A stretch of 64,000 nt of DNA. Source: Laccaria trichodermophora. Taxonomy: Eukaryota > Basidiomycota > Agaricomycetes > Agaricales > Hydnangiaceae. Shown here in pieces: positions 13,035 to 25,096 of the stretch. The stretch lies in the NCBI GenBank assembly GCA_018417955.1, contig JACTVC010000008.1, positions 1,302,001 through 1,366,000 of the forward strand, written 5' to 3'. The number at the start of each line of letters is the position of its first letter. The stretch's first letter is position 1. The notes below the pieces were generated by a model. The model did no database searches. It saw only the letters and a list, made by a program, of their open reading frames with translations, and was not told where the DNA came from. Position numbers and translations under genes: made by a program.

Positions 13035-15059
13035 CAGTGAGATTGAGGACGAACCGAATTGAATGTACAGCCAGGACCTGCAGGTTGCACTTATCGGAGT
13101 CAGGGCTGGGGAAATGCTGAGGTTCAGCACAGAGCAGCCTCCTACTAGCTGCATACATAATCTCATTATCACCAAATGTCGACCACAGCTAAATTGTATT
13201 GTCAAAGATCAGCATAAATGCCCCCTCGTCAAATGATTCAGGATTACACACCGGTCGACCATACACCCGAAGGCGATCCAGTCGAAGGGCTTCTAAAGGC
13301 GTATTGGGTAGGTTCTCTGGCGATGGTACCATGGTGTCGAAAGGCATATATAGCCAGGGAGGAAGTGGCTTCAAGGAACCTTGTAGGCGCCACGACGATG
13401 TTGTCTTCTTGTAAGCAGTGTCAGGATACACATCAGAGAGTCCGTTCACCGAGTCCGGCATGAAAAACCAAAAATTGAATTCCTCGCAAGCCTTGATTAC
13501 CCTTTGCATCGCAGGAAGTGTAATATGGTTATCAGGAGGGTTGCTGTTCAGCCTTGGCTTGTAATCAAAGTTCATTTGATTACATTCATCAAACGTAAAT
13601 GTGAAGCACGACAACCCTAGTTCGCGCCGGTCGCGATCCAGAGTCTCGGCGAATGTGATGATGAGGATCTGGAACAGTTTTGTTACCCAACTGGCTGTCC
13701 CTAAACCTTTCATCAAACACAGCAACACATGAACACATGAATCCAACTGACCCGCTGGCACCTCCAGATCTGGCTCGATAAAAACGGTTGGCGCAGATAA
13801 GTAGCTGCGTGCGTCTAATATCTCCTCTGCATACGCTTTCAGTAAGGCAATGGCATTTGTCTGAACTTTCTCAAGATTCTTGATGCGTGGTGTGTTCAAC
13901 TGGTGGGTGACATCAGAAATACCCCAAGATTTATCGAAAGCTTCCTCGTGTTTAACAGAGGAGCATTTTGCATCCATGATTGTGTCATGCACGACGCCAA
14001 AAAGAGCCGCCATGAAAGAAGCCGCAATCTCTTCGCTCTGCTGAGTGTCAGTACCCCGACAACCGACTGATGATTGGACGCAGATAGATACCTTCACACA
14101 TTTGAGCTTCATCATCACATCTTTTGGAAGCCTATCAAGGCACCCGAAAACCGATACATCGCCAAGTGGATACCCATCCACATCTGACATATTCAACGAT
14201 CCAAGTCCACGAAAACACACGCTGATACCCCAATGCTCTCGAGGATTCTGAGATGGGTGAGTTATCATGGAACTTCAATGGGATCATTGCGTACCGAACG
14301 TGCCAATTCGGCCATTGTCCTAGACTTTCCCGTTCCGCTACTCTGAAGAACAACGACCGTTTTCCCATAATGGACATTGTGGTTGTACATTTTCATGTAC
14401 TGGGGCAGAGCCATTTCGAACCACCGGACGCCTGGTCCGGCGTACTTTTTTTGGAAACAATGATCTAGGCGTACACCGGCTTCCTTGCTGAAAAAGAGCA
14501 GATATTATGTTAACTGATGGCCAGATAAAATTAGTCCCCACTTCTTAAGAGATTGCGATGGTGATATGGAATCATAGCCATCATAAACAACGTCCGCTGC
14601 ATCAGTGACGTCAGACCTGTCTAAAGAGTTAAGAAGAATTGACTGCGTACATAAGTGGCACATCCCAATTAATATATCGATATGACTTTGACGGAGAAGA
14701 TAAATCAGCGAATCGTCCGGACATGGCCTCACATCGTAGTCTATTGGGTCGCCGAAGAGTGTCTTTAACACTTCGGGTTCGACGCCCCGTGACGAGAAAG
14801 TTTTCCTGATATCGTCCTGGATGCCCAAAAAGTCTTTAATGTCGTCCATATCGTGCGCCGTCAACGAATGCTTCCTGGCGTCCTTAATTTGAAGGTAATA
14901 TTTCGCCGTGTCGACATAAATCACCCACGCCTGCGCGGCTTTGCTTGAACCGCTCAACCAATCTTCTAGCAACTTGCGTTCAGCTCCACCTTCCGGAAAT
15001 CTTTGAAACCTTGCGATCATGCGGGGGTCTGCCATTGAACGCTTGACCGGATCGTCCAT

Positions 15060-16504
15060 GACTGCACCTCCTAGATGGTTACTGGGTTACCCGTGGTTTT
15101 ACTCACCAGTACTCATGTTGAACGTTTTGAACGCAGAGGGGAGTGGGCTTTGTTTGCCATCGCCCTCTTAGTCACACAGCTTGTCCCTACTTAACACTGT
15201 GGGATAGGTTCGGAGCAAGCCCGGAATCCATTCCGGTTCCCGGACCCCTTCGAAGAAGGGGTTCAACGTTCAACGTTCAACTCTTGCCGGCGTCATACTT
15301 TCCACACTCGCTGTATGCCTAGAATTTTTTTTGCAGTGGGTAAAATATATGTATTACGACTAAGATACACTCTCTATTGTGTAAAAATCTCAACCTATGT
15401 ACTTATTCTATAAGTATATCGGGGGGAACCTACTATGAAGCTATGGTTCCTACATAGGCTCCATCGACCTACATATAGGTCTCAACTGATTTCCTGATGC
15501 AGTTTGGTGACAATCCTGATCGACACGTTATCTCGTATCGAAAAAGATCTGCATTTACTCGTTCAAGCACCACGCCAAAGGTTTTGATAAGCAACGTTCA
15601 CTCTTCGCATATCATATGGCTAACCATTTCGTGACAAACATTTTGGGCCAACCGTCCTGTACAAGAGTTGGTCCTCCTCTCTCGGAACGCAAGGTCCCAT
15701 GTTCAGAGGGCGCACTCTGTGTTCCGCAGTACCCACGTGAGCAAGTTGATTCTCGAATGAAGACCAGGAAGTACGGAGCTGCGTGTCGTCGTAGATAACA
15801 AAGTCGTTCTCTAGAATTTCGCTCATGTCCTGGCTCATTGTTCAGGTCGTCCAGGTGTTATTTTTTGACTATGCAGCGTTTGGAGATTCTGCCAACCTCA
15901 TAAGGGGCTTGCCGCTCAAGGGACTACACCATTCAAGTGTGGAAAGTCAGCCATCCTAACGGTGGCTCTTCCGGAATCGCACACATTTCGTTGATGAACA
16001 TCATACAATTTCATGCAGACGAGGTGGTTTGCATTGCTGCATCTAGGGCATAGTCGTCGGTTGTTAGTGGATCGAAAGACAGCAGCACAGCCATTTGTGG
16101 GATCTCAACCCTCACATGTATTTGAGATCCATTTGGCATGGAGAAGGCAGGGAATCTATGACAGTCAATCTAATTGTGATCAACGAGAGGACCGAGAGGG
16201 CTTCTGGTACAGATGTTTGTGTGATGCTGATGACGTTGATGTAGCCCTAGGGTGTTTGCGATTGAAACTGTCTCCGCACTATCAACGCCCTGCACATAGC
16301 AATCTCACTACCACACCCTCTTACTCAAGACCTGTTCCAACTATTGAAGCAAATAGTCATGGCTTTCCACAAAGGCGACTAGTCCTACCTCAGAATCCTG
16401 GCAGCCGGAGGCCCTGATGGTACTGTACTATCTTCTTGTGCACCTGAATGGCTGACGGGACCCCAAAGGGGAGAAGGCATAATGGGAGTTCCTTGCTATC
16501 TGAA
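15060..16504. other. Gene-poor stretch
   Basis: About 1.4 kb without a gene I can support. It includes three tandem copies of GTTCAAC at about 15261-15281 and an AT-rich portion (15320-15420). A 135-codon plus-strand frame (16013-16417) and a 72-codon minus-strand frame (15620-15838) are open but unrecognised. The 1-kb stretch up to 16504 may be remains of an older insertion. Confidence 0.3.
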
Positions 16505-18330
16505 TTATGCCCATGTCGACCAAAGTTCGGGCAAAGCTGCAATAACAGTGGTCTTTCAATCCCAGGCCTACCAAAAATCAGGGAATAGTCCTCTGCTGAT
16601 AAGACTGCTCAGCCTCAGACGGTAATGAAGACACTTGGTAAAAACAGTGGCACGTTCAAGTCAACGACAAGATCCAGAGTTTGCGAGTCCCCTTCTGCAT
16701 AAAGAAGCTGCGCAAAGTTGTTTCGCATTCGGCTCATGCCACCGAATAAGTCATCCTTGTCAATCCTGAATATCACATTTTCAGTGTATTGCACTCGGCA
16801 TTGTTCAGGGATAGCCTTTTCCTGATCCTAGATAGATCGATCAAGTGGTTGACGCTCACAATCACCTGGTACAACGTAAGGGAAAGGAGAAAGCCCTTCG
16901 CCAGAGCCAGGAAATGCGGCTCCACAAGAAGCGAGGGGAAAGACTCCCGCTAATCAAGCTCTTCCCCCATCTTTCCAGGTGTCTCCAGGAAATCCGCGGA
17001 ATGCACAAAACAATACGAGAAGCTGTGGATCTTGCTCTCTCCAACCTTGGGCGCCTCCGACGGCAGCGAGGGCAAAAACACATTTGTGAGAAACAACAGC
17101 CTCGTTTCTCTCCTTCCTCCGCTCACATGGTCCACAGTTCTTTCCTGAATCTAATCAGATTCCGTTCCTCCAACGTCAGAAGCGCTTCCCACTTCTTGAA
17201 GAACTCTGCCTGCTAGTCTGTCAGGTGTCCAGTGTTCATCAAATGTATCATGCAAAAGCAAGTCTGCGGCCGGTGGTGTTTCCATCGTCCGACGATAGAT
17301 CATACAGATATCCAAGGCATAACACCACCTCTTGCACGTCCTCATCATCGATAGCTGGTGGAAGGAACGGCTCCTCAATGTCTCCCTTTCTGCGTATCCT
17401 GCACATCATATAAGCCACAACCAATCCCTGAACTCGTTCCTGCTCATGGGGACACATACCAACTCGTCGCTTTGCATGTAATACAGCAAACCTGAAGGAA
17501 GGCCGACACCATAACGTTTGCTCGCAAGCAGGGTATGCAGCATAGTCTGCGCACGATGTTCCATACCTGCGACAGCTCGACCCATCTTTGTTTCAAAGGG
17601 TTGAGGGCCGGACGACATCTGTGGAGGGGTCAGAAGGGGTTTAGAGTTGAAAAAGTTTGAAGAAGGTTGAAAGGCAATTCGGAGATGACGGTGTTGACTG
17701 TAGGGTCAAGTTTTCCTTTGAGCCCGGAAGTTGGGGACCAGATATCTTCCTCGATGTCCAGAGGCTTTGAGATTGCAAGGATGGAAGGGCTGTCGTTCAA
17801 TTTGGAGCGTGTATTGGTGAGAATTGCATCAGGCTAAGCATTATAATATGAACTTCGCAAAGCCAACGACATGACCAGGGCCACTAAGTCACCTTGGGCA
17901 TTTCACAAAGGTATCGTGTAGAAAAGCCTTGCAGCCCTTCAGCTCTCCCTATAGTTTACCGTTTTGCATCTTCTACCGACATGTTCAGCTTGAACAGATC
18001 TCCCAAGCTGGTGGGCACAGCTTCGTCAATCCTATCCTCATTCCACCGTTCGTCCCAACAACTTTCACTCAGGCAGTTTTGCATCACTTCGTGAAGACTG
18101 CTACCCCACACTAGGGACGGTGTAATGTTGCTTGACGAATGCACCAACGGCGACAATAGAGGTTTCCGCCGACATTGTGGGGCGTTGGAGAGTGCGGTTG
18201 CTGTTAGCATGATATCAGGGTGGAGGATAAGAAGATTCGCTTGAGAACACAGTGTTAAACTGTTGGAGAAAAAAAGTTCCAAGAACGTTGAAAATATTCT
18301 CTGAGAATATGTGAGTGGTGAATGCAGCCT
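16505..18330 (-). pseudogene. dna2 pseudogene, downstream part
   Basis: Decayed inverted copy of the intact dna2 gene; this piece corresponds to about 28570-30482 there. Shared words include [26 protein letters not shown] and [18 protein letters not shown]. The nuclease EIK reads ETK here. The frame is broken repeatedly, with deletions around 16600-16640. The helicase Walker A region survives only as DNA similarity without the GKT coding. Homology stops at about 16505, just past the Walker A segment. The 5' part of the same copy lies at 24378-25096, separated by a 6-kb hAT insertion. Confidence 0.9.
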
Positions 18331-18599
18331 AGGGACTGTCATGGATACACCTGGTTGTTAACCGTACCCGATCCACCGATTTTCCCACCCACAGATCAGA
18401 TAAGGCACAGTACAGATATATCCGTGGGTAAACAGCCTGGGTGGCCAAACATGTAGCTAAATGAGTGTATCTCATTCATTTCTTGTCCGTTCTTTATGAA
18501 AAAAATTGTGTTAGAAAGCGAAAATTCAGAATAAGTCATATTAAAACAAAATTCATTCATATACTATCTAAATTGAGTATATAAAAACTAAAGTTATTC

Positions 18600-18988
18600 A
18601 TATATCATCATCTGAGGTCTTTCCCCTCATATAATGTTGCTGTAACTGAGCCTTGATCACAGAGAGTGTTGGGGGTGTGTATTAGCATGCCTTGGCCATC
18701 TTGAGAGTATTTATTTTCAGTTGCAGAGAGATGCCTTTGTTGGAAAAGGACTAGTATACCCTCAGCCGATATGGAAGAGCGACTAGATATCATTGGAAAC
18801 TGTACCTAGTATACCCTATGAGTAGTACTTGAGTCAGTCCAATGATATAGTAAGGGCGGGATCCGTTACTCACCTCAGCCGGTATGGAAGAGTGACTGAG
18901 GGAAGGAACGAACCCCTGTACAGTAGATATAGTAGTGGTTACGTAACACGATCATCCTCGATCACGATCTCAGATGCAGACTTCAACA
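18600..18988 (-). repeat. Probable 3' LTR of the Copia element
   Basis: Read on the minus strand, the internal region ends in a purine tract (TTGAGGAGGAG, 18989-18999) directly followed by TGTTGAAG at 18981-18988, the usual polypurine tract then TG start of an LTR. The far end of the LTR is not clear; 18600 is a guess. No matching second LTR is found near 23,500. Confidence 0.45.
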
Positions 18989-21900
18989 CTCCTCCTCAAA
19001 TCGAGGATCGGTGAGAGGGTAGAAAGGAAAAGAAAGATAAAAGGAAAATAAAACAAGATTGACGAACATGAGGAGATAGATGTGAGGAGAAATAGATAGG
19101 TGAAATCCGAGCACCGGGTGCATCAAAACCCAGTGGGAAAAAGCTACCAGCTGGCAAGGTCAAAAGAAAATCTACTTAGGTTAAGAAGATTAAAAATCGA
19201 AACGCCAACCAGAAATGCTCCTCCTCGCACAAGCATTACTGGAGTCCAAGGAAAGGCTGCAGGCATGTAAAATCGGGACGAGGTAGCGCCTTAGTGAAGA
19301 TATCCGCAACATTGTCGAAACCAGGGACGCGCCAAATGGTGAGGGAGCCATCATCCACATGCTCGCGAACAAAGTGATGACGGATGTCAATATGCTTGCT
19401 CCATGAATGGTGGGTAGGGTCCGAAGAAAGGGCCTTGGCGCCATTGTTGTCACATAAGAGAATGGTCGGTCCGGGCTTGAGAAGGTGGACTTCACAAAGG
19501 AATTGCCATAACCAGAGGGCTTCACGGCTAGCCTTGCTAAGAGCAATGTATTCCACTTCGGTGGAAGATCTTCTGTTGGCGTGATGACCAGGTAAAGATG
19601 GCGCCACCAACGGAGAAGCAGTACCCCATTGTGGAGTGGGCGGTATCTGGGCAGTCAGCATGAGAGGAATCAGAAAATCCAACAAGATCCAATTCGGGAT
19701 TGCCCCCTAGAGTTAAAGTAAGCACCTTAAGATAACAGACAACACATATGGCAGCATTCCAATGGGGTCGACGGTAGCAATCAAGAAATTGGCATAAGCA
19801 GGCAATGGCGAAAGAAATATCCGGTCGGGTGCCAACTGCCAGATACATGAGTGATCCAACCAAGGAACGGTATGGAATACGTGTCAAGTCATGAGCATCG
19901 CCAGAGGAAAGGGGAGGATCAGAAGGTAAGGGATGGGTGAGGCTTTTCGCGACAGAAGGATCCATTGGAGTTGAAATCAGGTCCGCATCGGTCTGGCCAA
20001 ACTGCTCGACAATGCAGTCAATAAGTGCAGTTTGAGAAATGGAGACAAGATGCTTAGCCCTATTGCGACGAATGGCGATACCCACGCAAAAGCGTGCCTC
20101 GCCAAGGTTGGAAATCATCCAGAGTGACTTGAGCTCCTCCTTGAAAGAACGAGAGGCTTCAGGCGAGCTGGCAGTAATCAGGAAGTCATCAATGTGGACA
20201 GCGGTGAGAACAGTTCCCAACGAAGAGACTCTGTAATAAACACATGGATCAGCATGTAGACAGGAAAAGCCCCAATTCAACATAGCTTTGTGCATAGTTT
20301 TGTTCCAGATACGGCTGCTTTGCTTCATACCATACAAACCACATTGTAGACACCAGACCCAGTCTTCCTTGCCCGGTTCCTCAAGGATTCGGGTTGTTCC
20401 ATGTATTGCGTTTCATCCGCAGGAAGGAGACCATAAAGGAAGGCGGTCTTGACATCGATTTGTTGGATATCCCAATCTTTAGCAGCAGCGATGTTGAGCA
20501 AGAGGCGAACAGATTCCATGCGAGCAGTAGGTGAAGTCGTGTCACCATAGTCTTGACCGAAAATCTGTTCAAAGCCTAGGACAACGAAGCAAGCCTTGTG
20601 CCGAACGGGATCGCCAAGGTCGTCACGCTTGAGGATAAGAACCCATTTGCCATGTAAAATCTTACGACCTGCAGGAACATCAGAACGAGGTACAAGCTTA
20701 TAAACACCCATCTCTTTGAGGCTCTTCAATTCATCCTGGATGCCAAGTGTCCATTTGGCGGTGTCAGGAGATTTCATGGCCTCGCGGAAAGTGGGTTCAT
20801 CAGGATTGCGTGGATTGATGAGAGGGTACGCAAGTTCAGCGGCATAGGCTTCACAAAACGCAACGAAATCTGCTTCAGAATCTAAGGTTACAAGGGGAGG
20901 TAAAGTGTCATCTGGAACAGCATTAGTGGGCAAAGAAGGTGTTTGAACAATGTCGACATTTGTGGTAGACACTCTAAGGTCGAGGACCTGTTGGCGACGT
21001 TCAAACTTAGCCTGAGCCCTTTGTTCCTTGAGGCGTCGACCAGCCTCACATGACTCGATAACCGCTTGAGCAACATGCGGTACTTGCTTGATACCTAAGT
21101 TCTCAGCCGCCTTGGTGCTAGGGACCAGAGGATGGGCAGATCTGTGTGGAATATTGTCAGTGTTATCAACAGGGACAGGTACAATGTCATCTGCAGGAAC
21201 AGGGACGATATTAGCAGGGTCCTGAGGCAAAGGAGGAAGTACTTCAATTTTATGTGATGGTCCAGGTTGCCAAACGGGACCGGAAGTGGTGACAATAGAC
21301 TCCTCCTCATCTTGGATGGAGGTATGCTTGGGCGAAAAACCACTAGAGGAAGGGGAAGAAGAAAGTGATGGAATAGGAAGAGTAGTAGGGGCGGTAGGGA
21401 TAGGTTCATCAGTTACAGGGAGATCGATGACATGTCCAGGGTAAAGTGGATGGGATATGTCATCCTTTCTTTCAATAAATTTGACGTGGAAGGATTCGAA
21501 AAGACGATGAGTTGAAGGGTGGTAAAGGCGGTATGCTTTGGAGTTGGGGGAGTAGCCCACAAGAACGCACTTGAATGATCATTCATATATCTTTGGGTTG
21601 TGTTGGAGGATGAGGGTGAAAGCTCTGGAACCAATTTCACGTAGGTGGGAAAGGTCAGGTTTCTTCCCATGCCAGGCCTCGAAAGGTGTTTTGCCAAGAG
21701 TATGTGTTGGGGTACGAGCAGATAGGTACCTGGCTGTCATGGTGAATTCATCCCATCTGTTGGGTGGAACGCTTGGCGTTGACGCATGCATAGCACGCAT
21801 CCTATTCATGATGGTGAGATGCATGTGCTCAACGCGTCCGTTATGGGCAGAGGTATATGGCGCGGTAATCTGTAATGTGTAGCCATTAGCATCGCACCAA

Positions 21901-23543
21901 GCGTTCATCGCGTCAGACTTGAGCTCCCTGCCGTCTATACAGATGATACCGATTCATTTGCCACTCTCTAACTCAGCTCGACGCGCCCATGACTGAAGGG
22001 TAGGTAATGTGTCAGATTTTAATTTAAGACAAAACGTCCAAGGGTGGCTAGAGTTATCATCCACAATATTCATCACATATTGGTTCCTGCTTGCTGATTT
22101 TACGGCTTCAGGACCAGTAAGGTTCACGTAAATAATCCCCAACTTCCTATTCGATCTCTCCCCCTGACGAGTCTTTGGTACTGGGGTATGACCCTGTTTA
22201 CCGTGGATACAACTGTCACATTTGGGAGGGGATCGAGATAGGTTGATGAGCATACCTTGAGCGAGTTGCTTGGTAGCTAAGTCAAGGATTGATTGGTTCG
22301 ACGCATGTCCCATACAATGATGCCAGGTGTCGAGATCAGCTGTTACGAATGCGTGTTCAGTTGATAGTCGAGTGCAGTTGAGGCTATAAAGTTTACGTGT
22401 TGGGAGTCGAGTACCGGTAGCAAAGAGAGAACCAGAACGATTTTTGATAGTAACTGTGGTGGTGTCGAATGTGATGGAACATTGAAGCGATTCGGTGATG
22501 CATCTGATTGATATGAGATGAACTGTAGAGGCAGGGATGAAGAGAACATTTTCGAGTAAGATGTGGGATCCTTTTGCAATGATTAATTTGATCGTGCTGA
22601 TACCAAGAGTGTTGATTGAGGAGCTGCCAACCCCAGTGACAGTCCTATCGGTAATTGGGTGTAGCGTCATGAAGTCGGAACGATCAGGTGAAATATGGGT
22701 GGTGCATGCACTATCAAGTAAGAACAGCGACATGTCCAAAGAGAGAGCGGTACAACAAGAGGGAGCAGGAAGAGGTGCCGCCGTGACTGCTGCAAGACCT
22801 AGATCTTCAGTATTTCTCCTCCTCTCATGCCAGTCGATGGAAGTCTGGAGGGTATCTTGTGTGGCAAGCCAAGAAATTTCGGCTATATGCACATATTCTG
22901 CTATGTCAGCCTCACACATTGAGTCGAGGACAAGTGGGTTGATAGAATTAATGTTGTCCGTTTGAAGGAAATGAGCAGTATCAGCGACAGAGGATGGAGT
23001 GGCAGAGGATGATGATGAACTGATGATCTCGTGGGCTTTACCATCAGCGTCGACAATGTAAGCTTGGTTGCCAGACTGGATGATACTTCTGGCAGGTTTA
23101 GATGTTTTCTCCTTAGATTTCTTGCCTCATTTGGCATCACGCACCGCTTGTGCCTCCGCAATGGTCTTGCCGGCCATACCACCACCAGGTTGAATGCAAA
23201 ATTCAGCGGTATGTCGTGGTTTCTTGCAATTTGAACAGATGGTTTGCTTGGAATCCAAAGGACATGAACTGCAGGCGACGTGAGCTTCAGCCAGTACAGT
23301 TACAGTCTGAGTGGTAGCCATAGATTGAGCCTGTTGTTCGTAGTCAAGACGGTCGACAATGTGGGCCGATGTATATGCGTGGTCGGCGGTAGCCGACAAT
23401 AGACCAGTAACAATGGAATCACGGACAGTGGAAAGAGAGTCGTCAGCAGACAATGCTAGAAGCATAAGAATACACAGGAAGCCTTCAGAGAGATGCCTTT
23501 GAGAACAATGATTGATATTCAGGTAGGGTAGCAACAGAAACAA
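18989..23543 (-). mobile_element. Ty1/Copia retrotransposon, 5'-truncated and decayed
   Basis: The coding order on the minus strand is Copia-type. A gag remnant with zinc knuckle CSNCKKPRHTAEFC lies at about 23200-23240. Protease LLDSACTTH is near 22715 and the integrase HHCC region (WHHCMGHAS, CDSCIHGKQGH) at about 22220-22320. The integrase core follows (ITAPYTSAHNGRVEH, 21579-21908). Reverse transcriptase spans 21560-19537 (KARFVVLGF-like segment, YVDD position read as HIDDFLI). RNase H is at 19236-19685. The frames are broken in at least five places. Most of gag, the primer-binding site and the 5' LTR are missing, so it is dead. Confidence 0.92.
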
Positions 23544-23639
23544 TCAAAGAAATGGGAGGTTATATGATGGATGGGCACAATGCATCACATTCCCAACTGC
23601 AACTTTCATGAATGGGTTCTGATTTCTGCTCAGCCCCAG

Positions 23640-23815
23640 GTAAGCAGCATTATTCACATTTATTTTCCTTTACTTTTAACAATTGTTGCAGCTACATCTG
23701 TGGATGCAGAGTGGGCATTCTCCACTGGTCGCCATCAGATCAATTTCACCCAGCACAATATCAACTCTCAAACATTCAGAGCATAAATGACTCTTGGATC
23801 CTGGATTAAATCCCC
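23640..23815 (+). pseudogene. hAT transposase C-terminal dimerisation fragment
   Basis: The plus-strand frame carries ATSVDAEWAFSTGRHQINF, ending shortly before LGSWIK in another reading. This is the hAT dimerisation signature (compare the family pattern VERxFSxGR ... LGSW). Only this terminal part remains. It lies about 550 bp inside the right end of the hAT element, so it probably belonged to that element. Confidence 0.75.
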
Positions 23816-24377
23816 CCTCTACCCAGGCTTCAATAAAGTTACACAAATGATTGAAAAAAGATGGACAATGATTTCTTTTCCTCTTAAATAGCTTTTTGTA
23901 ACACTTTATGTCACCAAAATTGTTCTTTCAATACCTCTGGGTTCATCAAGATAAGTTGGAATGTTGTCCTTGACAAACTGTTTTTCTATTGGGGCATATT
24001 GTGATTGTTTTGGCCAATAAAATTGAATTCATTAACAGGATTTCAAAGATTTCTGGTGAAGAGCTTGGGTGACAGCTGGGAACAAAGGCCAGGTTACAAT
24101 TTGGACCCCTTCACATGCTGCAGGGGCCAGAAAGTTGTTGTGATGGCATTCTGTCATGGAGACAAGAGGTGGGAGGGAGTTGGGGGCACAGATAACACTC
24201 TTATCTATTCCAGGCATGTATGCTCAAAATATTTCAAGAAGGTCTAAAAATATCTAATTTACCCATGGATACCTGCAGATAGTCCAGGTAGTTACCCGAA
24301 TCCATCAATTGAGTCCAAATATGGGTGGATTTCGGGTTTACCCGGGGTTTAGCTATCCGTGACAGTCATTGCAGCCA

Positions 24378-25096
24378 CACAAAAACTTGAAGCACACCTA
24401 TTTGAATATCGATAAGATACCAGTCGTCTTGTAAAACCACATCTACAAACCGTTCAGTTGAGTCAATTCTAGCCCTGTCTCTGGCTAGAGTGTGAAAAAG
24501 TCAACTTTAAGAGAGTATGGCACGTCACTTCAACCATCGACCATTAATGTGTTCCTCATCCATAGACTCAACAATGCATCTCGTACAAGTTTCAGGAACA
24601 TAGAAAAGTTTCGTGTTAGTTGATACCTAAACCCAGTCAATCACTTGAAAAGATGCAGAATGCAAACACCACCTTCGCTGTCTTGGGGGAAGGCTTCCTC
24701 GGTGAAAGTTCTCTGTCCAGATCCTCTGCACTTTCAAGGAACTTCGACATGTCAATATCTCCAGCAGAGTATACAGTTTTTGAGGGGGTGCCAACCAAGG
24801 CGACAGGTTGTCTCCAAGTTGTCTCTTCGGTTGTACAAGAGTCCGTGGCATCCAGGTTTCGCAACGTGTCGAGGTTCAACAGGTGAGTTGTCTGGAGATG
24901 GTACGGCGTTCCAGAAGGAATCATCCAGTCCTTCTTTAGCACTAGCCATAAACTGGCCATAAGTAAACGCGGCCTCATCTGCTTCAGATCATCTCACAGA
25001 CATCATATTTCACAAATAAGGCGGCGAAGGAGAATCAGCCTGGGTTCAACTTGGATTGAGCCTGTGCCAAGGGTACGACAGCCGTTTATGCGTCGT
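24378..25096 (-). pseudogene. dna2 pseudogene, 5' part
   Basis: Inverted copy of exons 1-3, introns and about 90 bp of leader of the intact dna2 (27838-28560). Shared coding words: [24 protein letters not shown], and VDVVLQDDWYL near 24430. The start codon region reads ATGATGTCTGTGAGATGA, with an early stop. Intron positions match those of the intact gene, so the copy arose from DNA, not mRNA. Homology ends at about 25096 next to GTCGTCTACGACGC. Confidence 0.88.

Larger units (their letters stand above)
10447..15059 (-). pseudogene. Crinkler-like P-loop protein gene, split by a TIR element
   Basis: Exons on the minus strand: 14542-15059, 14295-14487, 13252-14247, then 13035-13188 continued by 10447-11573. 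The last exon is interrupted by a 1,459-bp element (11576-13034). Without the element and one CA, the coding length is 2,988 nt (995 aa) with no internal stop. Near residue 227 is a Walker A motif, VVVLQSSGTGKSRT. Near 457 is an acidic Walker B-like FTFTFDEC. The segments PWLYMPFDTMVPS, LRLDRLRVYGRP and, in the last third, FALLCWRRGLALQC and KPEYMVILMDLDTS match the pattern I know from agaricomycete Crinkler-like proteins (STAND/AAA-type NTPase fused to a C-terminal nuclease-like module). As it stands the gene should give a truncated product. Family name is moderately sure; exon structure is well supported by phase. Confidence 0.8.
18331..24369. mobile_element. hAT-type transposon remnant with nested retrotransposon
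   Basis: It splits the dna2 pseudogene inside a former intron. Flanking 8-bp target duplication: TGCAGCCT (18323-18330) and TGCAGCCA (24370-24377), one mismatch. Imperfect terminal inverted repeats: AGGGACTGTCATGGATA at 18331-18347 and the complement of ATGACTGTCACGGATA at 24354-24369. Inside the right end is a hAT transposase C-terminal fragment. Most of the original interior is replaced by a Copia element. Total 6,039 bp. 8-bp duplications are the rule for hAT elements. Confidence 0.87.

Noticed and set aside
13189..13251. An in-frame stop after IFDNTI in the Crinkler-like gene, first read as a nonsense mutation
   Set aside because: It lies in a 63-bp intron (GTGTGT...TTTAG) whose removal joins VYGRP to LWSTF in frame.
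14765..14785. A GGGTTCGACGCCC word resembling a tRNA B box
   Set aside because: It lies inside the first exon of the Crinkler-like gene, and no cloverleaf can be drawn around it.
18724..23503. A 15-16 bp word (CAGAGAGATGCCTTTG) shared between the LTR region and the gag end of the Copia element, considered as a second LTR or deletion junction
   Set aside because: Sequences on both sides differ completely, and a single match of this length is not surprising in 64 kb.
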